Part shown: positions 1-11,561 of the stretch, piece after piece
How the letters are laid out: the number at the start of each line of letters is the position of its first letter
How positions within the stretch are numbered: position 1 is the first letter of the stretch
Origin: Ampelomyces quisqualis
Taxonomy: Eukaryota > Ascomycota > Dothideomycetes > Pleosporales > Phaeosphaeriaceae
Assembly: GCA_018398575.1 (NCBI GenBank)
Contig: JAGTXZ010000019.1
Location: forward strand, 496,001 to 560,000
Reading direction: 5' to 3'
Length of the DNA stretch: 64,000 nt
Program-made: the position numbers and the translations under genes
The notes under the pieces: generated by a model
Databases searched by the model: none
The model's input: only the letters and a program-made list of their open reading frames with translations
What the model was told of the DNA's origin: nothing

Positions 1-213
1 GCTAGTAACAAAAAGGATACCTACTACACTAGTAGGCATAACTAAGACTTTAAAGGACACTTGTATAAATTAAAACTTTAGGCCTATATTTGTTTGTCTT
101 AGAGACGCTTAGTAGAGAAGAATATGCATAAGAGGTAACGTGCAATGCTTTATAAATCTTATGTATAGTATATAAGGCAGTAAACACTTTAAACGCATTA
201 ATCTCTATAATTA

Positions 214-512
214 GGCTCTTCTAATAACTTGTAGCTATAGTTGCGTTATACTATTAGCAACTGTTATCTACTAGAGAATACTACTAGTGCTGCACACTAC
301 CTACTACTGCAGTAGGCTCTTTTAATAACTAGCAGCTATAGTTATATTACACTGTTAGTAACTGTTATCTACTAGAGAATACTACTAGTGCTGCACACAA
401 CCTACTACTATAGTAGGCTCTTCTAATAACTAGTAGCTATAGTTGCGTTGCACTGTCTATAACTATTGTCTACTAAAGAGTACTGTTAGCGTTAATTGCG
501 AGCTATCTACTG
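214..512. repeat. 101-bp minisatellite, about 2.9 copies
   Basis: Three tandem units start with GGCTCTTYTAATAACT at about 214, 315 and 416. The first two are 101 bp each and nearly identical; the third decays after about 90 bp. The units differ mainly by C/T and G/A transitions, as expected if the array was hit by RIP. No coding meaning was seen. Confidence 0.75.
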
Positions 513-1119
513 TAATAAGTACCTAGAGTAACTAATTAGTGCTATAATAATACTAGCATAAGTTTAAGGCTAAGTTTAGATTTTATTTTATATTAAATGC
601 TATAAGTAGCTACTAGAGTATTAGCATGCGTAAGTATATTATCTTTACTATATTAGACAGTAGATTGCTTATTGTAAATATATCTAGTTTCTACAGTTAT
701 TCTGCTACTATAATATTAAGCCTACATTATCTAGTTTATAGATAGGTTAAGGTCTAATGCCTAACTAGTAATATAGTTGTGCTTAGACTATTGTAGAACG
801 TGTTAAGGTTTGCATATATAAGGTATTGTTTCTATATTTAACACTATAACAACTTACTATATAGGCTACTAGAGCCTTTTACTGCTATGTATAACTAAAT
901 AATGTAACTAATATTCTCTTAATAACGCAAGAACACCTAGACAGTAATAAAACTAAATACACTAGCTATAACTACGCGCACAATAGGCATCTGCAATAGA
1001 AAACTCTTAAGGCAGCTCTAAATAACTAGTATATAAAGTTACAGGCAGCCTGCGTTAATGTTACTAACAATATAATTTGCAAAACTATACGTTAACTTTG
1101 GTAACAGCTGCCTAAATAC
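513..1119. other. degenerate AT-rich spacer
   Basis: No recognisable motif, repeat or reading frame. It lies directly upstream of the pogo-like transposase relic and may contain that element's 5' end and the N-terminal part of its gene, but I could not identify terminal inverted repeats. Confidence 0.4.
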
Positions 1120-2295
1120 AACAGCTACAAAATACTAGAGTTTAATAACAGATGGCTTACTATATATAAATAACAACACAGCGTGCAGTTACATAAACAG
1201 TTTACAAAAACAGTAGGCAACTATAGTAATATAATAGTTAAGGACACTAAGCTTATAATAGAAGAGATTTGCAACGTAGTAAGTAGATACGCGCCTAAGG
1301 ATTTATATAACATAGACAAGGCTAGTATATACTAGAAACACTTACCTTAATATATATTAGCAGATAATTTAGAAGCTAGACCTAGACTAGATAGAGAGTA
1401 TATAACTAGTGTGCTGTGCATAAACGTAGATAGCTTAGACTAAGTGCCTCTATAGTTTATAGGATTCTTAAACTATATAACTTATATAGATAGTAAGAAG
1501 AACCTAAATATCTGCAGTCTTAGTTATGTCTATTAGAATAATAATTTTACCTAGATAGACACTAATATTATGCTAGAATAGCTAAAATAGTTTAATAACT
1601 ATATAAACAGATAAGTCTTATTGCTAATTAATAGGTTCTTGCCTTACAAACACGTAGTAGCTAAGCTTTAGATAAGCTACTAATTGCTGCAGAATGTTTA
1701 GTATGTATAGTGTTAATATACTATAGGCTTATTATAGTAATAGAAGTTACAATGCTTACTAATACAATAGAGTTATATTCCTGCCTACAGGTAGCATAAT
1801 ATTATACTAACTAATAGACTAAGGTATTACTTGCGCATAGAAGGCTAAAGTCTACGCCTATTTCTTATACTTTATAGTAGAGAAAAGCATAATAGGCAAA
1901 CATTTTACTAAGACAATAGATATTATTTACGCTATTTACTAGAAATGTTGCGCGTAGTATAACAAGATAAGAGCTAAGACTATATACAGTAGCTAGTAGA
2001 TCTTAATATGTCTAAACATATACTACAGCCTATAGCTATGTATAGCTAACTTCTAAAAGACCTACTACAAGCTTAATAATTTAGTTAACTAGCTTAAAGA
2101 CATGTGCGTTGTTAACAGTATAGACATTAGAAGCTTTATTAAGTTACTTAAAGAGCGCAATCCTAACTACAAAGATCTAGCCTACTTCTTAGACTATATT
2201 GTTACAATATATAGCCTAAACAAGATAGAAGAGAACTATAAGGTACTGTTGCTTCTTAGACTATTATACTGCAAAGTAACAAATATAATTAATTA
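1120..2295 (+). pseudogene. Fot1/pogo-type DDE transposase relic
   Basis: Read with TAG/TAA as Gln or Trp, the frame starting near 1,141 gives a CENP-B-like helix-turn-helix stretch (NRWLTIYK) and then the DDE_1 catalytic domain. YNIDK near 1,310 matches the YNMDE motif with the first Asp. LLLINRF near 1,635 matches LLLIDNF with Asp changed to Asn. LIDQG near 1,815, after a frame change, matches LDQG with the third Asp. The C-terminal tail includes an apparently open 64-codon stretch at 2,102-2,296, which is part of this relic and not a gene. It once encoded the cut-and-paste transposase of a Tc1/mariner-superfamily element common in filamentous fungi. Now dead: many stops, one frame shift and a lost catalytic residue. 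Terminal repeats were not found. Confidence 0.8.
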
Positions 2296-3447
2296 ACTGC
2301 AGGTATATATAGGTTAGCAAGAGTTTACTATAAATAATAAGCAATATATTAATAAGCTAAAAGCACTGCAATAGGCAACTATAAAATAGATAGCTATAGA
2401 GCTGTAAGACAAACGCTAAAAAGATATACGCAACTAAGTAGTAAGACTGCACTAATATAAACACAAGAATGCTATATACCTAAAATAAGACAACACTAGG
2501 CTGTCTATAAGCGTAAAAACTAAGAGTAATATTATAGTGTAGTTACAGTTAGAAAAGCGTAATAATACTATACTTAACTAGAACAAGAATAGCTATTACA
2601 CAAATTATCTTACAGGGCCTATAATCTCTAGTATTTTAGCTAGCGCATTAACTAAAATAACTAGACAATATTAGCCTAGTAAACACCAAAATTAAAGAAT
2701 AATTACCTAGCACTAACTATATTTAGCTAAAGACTAGATTAATAATCTAAAGTAGTAGCACATAATCTATGCAACTAAAAGAGCAGAGTTGTTAAGAAAT
2801 TATGCACACACAGTAATATCTAGGTAGAACAGCAGTGTAAAAAGTTAAGCACCCTAGTATACTAGCACTAAGCAGAGACACTATACTGCAAGACATATTA
2901 ATAAGAGATAAGGCTATTATACAAGAACATAAGATAATAGATAATAATAGTATTTTTTGTAAAATACTGCGTACTGTACAATTTGCAACATTAGTTGCTA
3001 ATGCTAAGAGAAAACACCTAAATAAAGGAATACTACTATATTAACAGCAAACTTAGCGTTAAAAAGAAGAAACTAATCTCCTTATAAACAAATCTATAGA
3101 ACGTAGGGCAGAATTATCTAGTTAAAAACACAAACGTCTTAAACTAACATTAAAATGCATAACAGAAGTAGGCTGCTATACACTTTCTTGCTAGCTATAA
3201 GCTACGTACACTATAGAGATCTGTTAACTACTATCTACGCTAATAGCATACAGTCTAGGGCGTTAGATACACTAATAAACAATATAGAATTATAATAAAA
3301 CAATATAGTGCAAAAGAACAGAAGGCAATAGATAGCTTTTCTTGCTAACAGAACTATAGACGCATAAAAAACCTTTCTATAATTCTACGTAAACTACTAG
3401 ACGCTAGCATACAACTTAAATATTCTAATGTAGCCTTGTTACGTAAC
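2296..3447. other. degenerate AT-rich sequence without identified element
   Basis: A plus-strand relic frame rich in Lys, Gln and Asn can be followed for several hundred bases but matches no family I recognise. It may be the tail of the pogo-type element or a separate insertion. Confidence 0.35.
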
Positions 3448-3789
3448 CTATCTACTGTAATAGTACTAGTAGGTTTAGCTAAGTTTGCTTACTAGACTAA
3501 AGAGAGTGCTACTAACATAATATACAAGAGGTAAGTTACCTATATTATAATATAAAAACATAGAAGGTAAGAATTTTGCTTAGTGCTACATAGTATCCTA
3601 TAGTACTGTATAGTAGACCTGTCTACTATAATAGCACTAGTAGGTTTAGCTAAGTTTACTTGCTAGACTAAAAAGAGTGCTACTACTATAATATACAAGA
3701 GGTAAGTTGCTTACACTATAATATAAAAAACTAAAAAGTAAGAATTTTGCTTAGTGCTACACAGTGCTATATAGTACTGTATAGTGCTG
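3448..3789. repeat. tandem duplication of a 171-bp unit
   Basis: Two adjacent units start at 3,448 (CTATCTACTG) and 3,619 (CTGTCTACTA), period 171 bp. Both contain the same landmarks in order: CACTAGTAGGTTTAGC or its variant, ATATACAAGAGGTAAGTT, and AAGAATTTTGCTTAGTGC. The copies differ almost only by transitions, so the duplication predates or accompanied RIP. No protein meaning was seen. Confidence 0.75.
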
Positions 3790-5279
3790 TACTAAGAATA
3801 ACACGTAGTAAGAGGTGCCTCCTTAGAATACACCTTTACTTACCTTAAAGACATAACACAACGCGTTAGCGCTAGGTAAGAAGCTATATAATGCTAGGAT
3901 AAAACTCTGCTTACTTTTACTTACACTTATAATTTAACCTACTACTATAACTATATAATGCTGCGTTGCTACTATAAACGTACTATAACTATACAACAAT
4001 AATAATAGTGCTGCAATATAAATACACGTAATTTTCTATATTATGTTTACTACACTACGCTATATATTATAACACTATTATAAGTAAGTACATAATATAA
4101 GCATACCTATACACGCTAACTAAACTGTAGCTATTCTACTATTCTTGCACCTGCCTGCACTATTCTTAACTGTTACGCGTAACATATTATATAATACGCG
4201 CATTATAGGATTGCAATAATAAGTATAAGTAGTAGCTACCTTAATTAAATAAATAGTATATAAGTAATGTAAAGACAATAACTACTAATAATATATTACA
4301 GGTAATTGTAAGAATAGGCTATAATATTAATGTAGCAGACTAGCGCATATAGGTTAAAGAGATAACAGATTTTATCTAGCACAAGAACACCTATAACAAG
4401 ATTAAACAGGTACACCTGTAGGCTAACTACTTAAAAATAATACGCAGCCTAATAACAAATAAATAGCTTAAGTATACTATATGCCCTAGACTAACTAATA
4501 GTAGTATACTAAGAGAATTCTATAAGGCAATAGCTGGCGCTGTATAGAAGAAGATAATCTTAGAAATTTAAGACTATAGCAACAAAGTTAAAGCTAAATA
4601 CACAAAAAGATAGCTAATACTTATAAACTTAGAACTAGAACGCACGCAGTTAGTATTAGTAGTCTTAAGTTCTTTTACTGCTTTAGTAACCTAGCTAATA
4701 GGCCTTACTACAATAACAACTAAACTGTTACTTAACAACGTTAATATCTATATTATAGACATTGTACATTATTAAACTGCCTAGACTTTTCTGCTTTTAA
4801 GGCTAATAATAGCTGCACGTTAACAGCAGCTTAAAGACAGCAACTTTAAGATAAAGCTATAATATCTTAAATATAGTGCACTTGTTAAACACCTGTTGCA
4901 ACTAAAATTTATAGACTAGTACACAGTTAGAACTTTAAAGATATTTAACGCGTTAGCGCTGCGCCTAATTACTAACAATAACAATCTAGCTATAACTGTT
5001 AACTTATACGTTAAGATAAGAAGCCTTAAGGGCGTTACAATTAAATGCTAGACTCTAGTACAAGACAAAGTTAAGCCTAGTAGTAATACAACTCAAAACA
5101 GTATATAAATAACAATAGCTAACTATATAATATAGTGCACTTTACTTTAGGCAGCAATAGCAACATTATAAACCTAGTAAGTGCTACTAGAGACAAGAGG
5201 CAAAGGCGCCTCTGCTTAGAGCTTAATAACAACACTAAAGACAATAACTGTAAATAGCAAAAGATAACAAGAGCGCTAG
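3790..5279. other. degenerate AT-rich sequence
   Basis: No recognisable domain, terminal repeat or tandem structure. It may be the upstream part of the element whose long relic frame follows at 5,280. Confidence 0.35.
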
Positions 5280-8200
5280 TAGACCTAGCCTACAAACTAT
5301 TAATAGAACCTAAAGCAAATAGTAGTAAACGCTTTAACAGACAGAGTAGAGGCAAGAAGAAGAAGAATAATAGCCTAGACATACGCATTAAGACCTTAAC
5401 TACTAAAATTAAGCGCCTAGAAGAGCAGAATAATAGCACTATAAAGAAAGTAAAGGAAAGTAGAAACAAAGATACTGCGCAAACATAAAACAACGCAACA
5501 TCTACGCTAATTACTATACTTAGACAAAAATGCAAAAGTGCTATAGAGAAATAACAAAGGTTGCTAAAGAAAGATGCTTACTCTAGTAGTAAAGAAGAAT
5601 AAAAAGAGTATAATAAAGGTAATAAGAATAAAAATAAAGAGCTCTAGTTAGCAAAATAACTTGCGTTAGAAAAAAGGCTGTAGCTTTAAGCTCTACTAAA
5701 TGCAAGGTAAGTGCATTATAAAGAGCCTATAACTATAATCTACGCAACTAATACGTAACATAAAACAGCAGATAAACTACAAGCTTAAATTAGAGTAGTA
5801 ATAGAACACTACTAAGAGAATAAATAGTAAAAAGCAGCTAACTTCTTTAGATCTCTACTAGAAGACTTTAAGGATAACGCGCTTATAATACTACATTTAT
5901 TATAGGAACTAACAGTCCTATTTATAGTATACTAACTAATAGAGGCTTACATACTTTACAAAAAAGAGCTATCTTTAGATAATAGCAGTATATTTAGAAA
6001 TATAATAGGTATAGAGAAAATAAGATTAGCTATACTTATAATAATTATAAGGCATACGCACTTTAAGAACTAGACTAAAGTGTAAGAAGACTAATTAAAG
6101 AATAAAACTAGCTAATATAGAGCTAAAGATAACAGTTAAGAACAGTGCCTTATAACAGACTAACAGATATTCCTATATGCATGCAAAAAAAACCCTTTAA
6201 TGCTAGAAGAGCTATAGTTAGCAGTATCTATAGTAAGCAGATAAGGCTGCGCACTAGCTGTATAGAAGGCTAAAATTATTACTATAGGCCTCTACAAATC
6301 TAAATAGTGCAACCTAAAAGACTTTCTTGTGCTCTATATCTACTTTATAGATAACACTCCTCTATAAGGCATAGGCGCACTAATAGTAGATAAAAAAATA
6401 GAGATAAGAATTAATCTGCAAGTTAAATAGCACCTTGCAGCGTTTAACTAAAACATCTTACTACGCAAATTTATAAAGGACAGTAAAAAGTATGTAGAGA
6501 TAGTTTTATAGTACATCTAAGAACGCTATATACTAAAAGTCTACTCAAATGCAACTACGTACTGTCTAGTACTATCTACTAGCTAATTTATAATTATATG
6601 CAGCTACACAATATTAGTAAAACATATACTTAATAAATACTAAACTATAAGACTTATAACTATACACAAAATATTATTAAAAGGTAGTAAAGTAAGCGCA
6701 AAAGACGCCTTTAATATTCCTAGCTATATAGTAATCTAGAGACGTATTATCTTTAATAAGTTCTATAACTGCAAATTTAAGAATACTATTATAAGTAACT
6801 TATACAAGACTATTTAAATTAAGAACTATAGTTATTAGTAGAAGGCCTAGGCCTTCTTAGGTACACTAATAGAAAAAGGTCTTTACAAGATACTTATTTT
6901 TATCTCTTTAGCGCTTAGCAGACTGTAAGATAATAAGAACTTCTTAAACTAGCACTATTTTATAGGCAAGAAGAATAATATAGATAGTTCTAAACTGTTT
7001 ACTGCTACTAACTCTATGTACGTAAGCATTAAGAAAGTTGTAGATGTAAAAGAGATAAGAAAAATAGTAGGCCTAGTTATAGCAAAGGGCTAAGATACCT
7101 GCTTATTTAAGGCATAAGAAGAAGTTAAAAATGTGCTTAATTTTCTAGAGTATATAGCGCTTATAGCGTTAGAAAAGAAGATTGCAGTAAGGTTTATACT
7201 GCGTTAAACTCTAGTTACGCAAGACCTATAGGGCTAGAAGATTTTAGGTATTAAGGGTAACTTTCTAACGTTCTACTAGCTATGCTAAACAGACAACTTC
7301 TAATTAACTATAGCTAACGCAATAATAAGATGCAAGAGAGTTTTACTATAAGAAGAGCTAAGTAGTGTAAAAGCTAAGAGCATATGTATATTTAACTGCA
7401 CTAAGTTACAAAGTATTATAATATTTCTAATGCTAGCCTAGCTTAAGGCTGCGCTGTTTAAAAGTAAAGAAAGTAAAAAAACTAAGTAGTTTACATTAAC
7501 GCATATCTAACAGCACTTCTAGTAGCTAGATAAAAGAATGTTTACTAACAACTTTAACTTACTACTTACACATAGTGTAAAGTACAAGGTAATTAAGCTA
7601 AAAGCTAAGAGGACCTATATTAAAACTAGACCTAATTCTAATTAAAGAAGCTTAGCAGATAATTAAATAGTACTGCACAACGTTTAGGCTAAAATTCTTA
7701 TTAGCTTATACAAACTATATATGCAACTAGTGCTCTAGTTAGAGCTGCAAAAAAAATTTAGCAAAGATACAGTTCTTCTACTAAGAGGAGAAATGCTAAA
7801 GTCTAAAATAGACGCTGTGTTAGCAAAATAGAAGGACCTAGACTTAACATTTATTTTAGTAGCGTTAATAGCGTTTACAGAAGCTATTACGCTAATTAAG
7901 GTAAATAAGGTTATAATTGCAGAGCCTTAAGACAAACAGGGCACCTAAGACTAATTTATATTTAGAGTATATTAACTAGGCTAGCTAGTAAACGTGTACA
8001 AGAGCATTATTCTGTATAACTTAGAAAGCAATCTAGAAACAAAAGTTCTAAAAAAGTAGAACGTAAAGATATTGTTGCGCAGTAGTCTGCAAAGTGTAAT
8101 AATAAAAGAAAGAGAGATTAAGAAGGATTGTAATAAGGAAATCCTTATAAAGCTTAAGGGTCTAGTGTAAATTAGGTAAATTAAGTAGTAGAACTACAGA

Positions 8201-8395
8201 GTACAGTATACTACTATGTAAAGCTGTAGAATCAAAAACGCTTAAGTAGATACGTAGCCTAGTCCTAAGAGCATAAGAATGTAAAAAGTATTGTAAAAGA
8301 AGTATATACGTAGACGTAACGCAAAATTAATTTAAAGTGTAAGGATAGTATAGATTTGTAGTAAAACCTAAACTAAGTAACAGCGCTATTAAAGA
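5280..8395 (+). pseudogene. long relic reading frame, family not recognised
   Basis: If TAG/TAA are read as Gln, much of this stretch can be followed in one plus-strand frame for about 1,000 codons. It begins with a Lys/Glu-rich, coiled-coil-like part at about 5,290-5,700 (clusters such as RGKKKKN and IKRLEEQN). A longer mixed hydrophobic/charged part follows to about 8,350, and it ends in a basic tail (KKYIRRRNAK). I see no reverse transcriptase, integrase or DDE motif. The length and preserved frame suggest a large protein carried by a repeated element that was then silenced by RIP. It could be an accessory protein of a giant DNA transposon or a multi-copy subtelomeric gene; I do not assign a function. 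Confidence 0.5.
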
Positions 8396-8584
8396 GATTA
8401 CCTTAGACTTAAACTATAGTTAGGCATAGTTAAGGACAGGCTGCTAACTAGCAACACAGTTGTGCAGACAGTGCAAAGCTATATTAAACACAAGAACTAT
8501 AAACTATTTTGCAAAAGGCTTTTATAAGCTAAGTAGCTAATAATAGTATACTAGGTATTACTATTGTTACTTAGCACAGCAGAG

Positions 8585-8675
8585 CACAGTTAAGAACTGT
8601 CTAGTAGCTAGTAGTACAGTTGTGTTAACAGTGTTGCTAATGTTGCAGATATTGCTAACGTTGTGTTTTCCTAAC
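8585..8675 (-). repeat. X repeat, truncated terminal fragment (copy E)
   Basis: About 90 bp match the outer end of the X repeat described at 21,106, in inverted orientation, finishing with the shared terminus TTTTCCTAAC at 8,666-8,675. The inner part is missing; the sequence just upstream (8,396-8,584) shows only weak resemblance. Confidence 0.6.
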
Positions 8676-8914
8676 GTTCTTCTCTTAATACACTATATAG
8701 TAGGCTCTATAGTACGTCTATAGTTCTTCTGTTCTTTTCTACTAGCTTAATAGAATAATTAATAGCAGGTCCTCTTACTAGAGAAAGTTAGTCTACCTCT
8801 TCTTATAGGAAGGTTTTATATTCTTCTTTTAGGTAATCTAGAAGTACTAACCTAGAGTCTACTTAAAGTATTGTTTTTAGAGCTTTCTAGATATTTACTA
8901 TAGACTTAGCCTAC
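8676..8914. other. degenerate AT-rich spacer
   Basis: Nothing recognised between the X fragment and the LTR-like repeat at 8,915. Confidence 0.4.
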
Positions 8915-9219
8915 TGTAACAAACATATACAAACACATGTTACATCTAATACCTTATAAAGGCTTAGTAACAGATTATATAAGAAGTTAGCAGAATAGTA
9001 CTAAATACCTTCTAATAACGCTCTAACTTAGTTACTACGCCTACTATAAGTATAAGCCTATTGCATTAGATAGAAGACAAGTTTCTCTTGTTCTTTTATA
9101 CAAGACCTATAGGTATATAGACAATCTAGAATCTCTAATACAATGCGCACTTCTATATGCCTCTAATACGTATCTAATTTAATTCTAATAGCTATACCTA
9201 CCTGCGTTGTTATATTACA
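8915..9219 (+). mobile_element. LTR-like repeat, copy 1
   Basis: A 305-bp segment starting TGTAACAAACATATAC and ending in TTACA closely matches 37,709-38,008. TG and CA ends fit a retrotransposon LTR. A retroviral-type gag-like relic follows on the same strand, so this is probably a 5' LTR. The 5-bp flanks of the two copies do not match each other, so pairing them as one element is not proven. Confidence 0.6.
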
Positions 9220-9649
9220 AGAGAAACTTCTTTCTACTAGTAATAGTATTTAGATAATATTGCAATTTAATTTTAAAAAGATTGCGTTAAAGCACACAGA
9301 ATAATATCTATATTAGATCTGTTTGCAACCTTTAATCTATTAAACACAGTTAGAATCCCTTAGATCTTTTAATAGCTAAAGCCTTTAGGTTTAGATCTTC
9401 CTATTAACATATAGTTAGGATTACTTTAGTAAAGGTTATGTTTAGTGCTAGAATAGAGACTTAGAGACTATTAATAACCTAGGAGTATTAGAAGCAACGC
9501 TAATAACTTTCTCTAAAGCGTTACTAGTACTTATACTTAGAGGATTCTAAGAAGACTCTATATTAACTGTTATAACTTAGCAACAGAGTGCTAAAGCAAA
9601 AAGGTTAAATACTAAGAAATCTAAGAAGAGACCTTAGCCTAGAATTGTA

Positions 9650-10560
9650 CTAAGTCTAACCCTTGCACAAATAGAGGTTAATTAATTATAAGAAGAACTA
9701 AAATAAGCGTTAGCAGAAATTAATTCTCTTAAGAAAAGACTAACTCCTTTAGTAGAACTAGACAAGCTTCTACCTACTACTAAAACCCCTTAGAACTCTT
9801 CTACACTCTACTATTTATCTAATAGCTCTATATCTAAATAATTATATTATTATAAAGGTTTCTACTAACTTTAACAATTAGAGAAGACGCCTAATATAGA
9901 GAATCTTAGTAATAGAAAAGATCTTACTTTTTGCTAATAGTAGGCATTTATTTAGAATTAACTTAAAATTAACTTAGATTACTATTAGACCAAAAGACAA
10001 CGCATAGCCCTAGTATAAGACTACACTATAAGACTAGCTAAGAGCTATCTTAAGCCTTAGTATCTATTACGTACTAATTAAAAGCAATTCTAGAACGCTA
10101 AGCAAATAATTAAGCTACTTAAGTCCTACTTTATTATAGGCAACAAAGTAGCTAAAAGCTATACAGCGTTTAATTAATTGCAGATAACAAAGAAGAAAAC
10201 GTTCCTCTTATTTAAAGCTAGGTTTCTAAGTTCTATAGTTAAGGGACAAGTACCCTCTTTAGAGTAGTTTTACTACTTATAGACAAAAATTACGCTAGGA
10301 TTACAAGCCCCTAACCTAAGGTTTAGGCACTAATAGAAGAACTTATTTAATTAGATAGTTATAGGAGCTAAGCAATACTATAGATTAAATTATAGTAAGT
10401 AAAAAGATTATATCTCTTGTTCTATACTATGTAAAGATAGATTAGATTAAATATACTAAGCTAAGAGACAGCTTAATTAGTTAGTCTAGTTCTAAATAGA
10501 TTCTTACGTTCTTAGTAACATGCTTAGGTATTACACATAAGAACTCTATAATCTACTAAT
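9650..10560 (+). pseudogene. retrotransposon gag-like relic
   Basis: The plus-strand frame, with stops read through, shows a short Leu/Lys coiled coil near 9,680-9,770. Then comes a helical region near 9,970-10,300 with K-I-N-L-D-Y-Y, R-I-A-L-V and L-K-P-x-Y-L spacing. That resembles the capsid-like part of gag in fungal LTR retrotransposons. It lies downstream of an LTR-like repeat in the expected order. Fourteen or more TAG/TAA codons destroy it. The assignment rests on pattern resemblance only; another coiled-coil protein is possible. Confidence 0.45.
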
Positions 10561-11561
10561 TTATATACTCTATTACACACCTCTTAGATTAGGCAAACTT
10601 GTTAGCTTGCCTAATCTATTTAGTAGAGTAAAAGTAGTAATTAAGGTAAATAGCAATACTGCTCTATATTGCAGGCGTTGCGTTACTCTATTTATTAGCT
10701 TAAACGTAAGTTATTAGCGTATAAATTTCTAATTATTTACTAAGTACGTAACCAAAACTAATATTAGCGTTATTCTACTTAAAATTGTTACCTATATTAT
10801 CTTAACTAGGCCTAGTAAAGGTCTTGTAATTAGGTAGTCCTATATAATAAGTGCAAATAGACTGTTAGTATAAGTTTACCTATTTGCTAAGCTTTAATTT
10901 AGAGCGTTTACTATTGCCTAGCCTATTAGCTAGGTAGAAGGTAGCTGTTTACGCGTGTTATTATAGAGTAAGATTACGCAATTAGGTAAGAGAGTATTAG
11001 GTAAGCTTATTACCTAGTAGTTGCGTTACTTAGGTATAAGAAGCTTGCCTGCTTCTATATTCTTATACTCTAGAGTATTAATTAACTTATTAATTAACTT
11101 ATTAATTAACTTATTAACTACTAGCTACCTATCTATTAATTCTTCTTATTATCTACTTTATTAACTAGTCTCTTAATCTCCTCTATTATAGTAAGTGTTT
11201 TCTACTCTTAATCTAGTTTATTGCTAACTTAGGTAGCTGCCTAAGAAGAATCTTACTATTATAATTAACAAGATAGCTTACGCATACGCCTACAAGAAGA
11301 ACGCTACTACTAATACTGCGCCTACTATTAAGAGTAAGGATAACTAGGTCCTAGTAAATAATCTAAATCCTCTGCGTTAATCCTAGCGCAAGACTAAGCA
11401 ATGCAATCCCTTACCTAAGAGTAGAGTAGTTTCTAGTAAGAAGACTATTAGAGTTAAGAAGAAGAAGCTTTGCTTTAGTTTATGCCTACGCTATACCTTT
11501 TAGTTTACTAATAAGTAGAGCAACAGCTACTGCTATAGCAGAGCTAGATTAATAATAAGTA
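10561..11561. other. degenerate AT-rich sequence, plus-strand relic frame continues
   Basis: A plus-strand frame rich in Leu, Arg and Lys can be followed toward the hAT insertion site and seems to resume beyond it at 17,493. The hAT may therefore have landed inside an older relic. No domain was recognised. A 12-bp satellite lies within it at 11,088-11,119. Confidence 0.4.
11088..11119. repeat. 12-bp microsatellite (TTAATTAACTTA)n
   Basis: About 2.7 perfect copies of a palindrome-rich 12-mer. Confidence 0.8.

Noticed and set aside
2102..2296. Open frame of 64 codons
   Set aside because: It is the C-terminal remnant of the pogo-type transposase and has no independent support.
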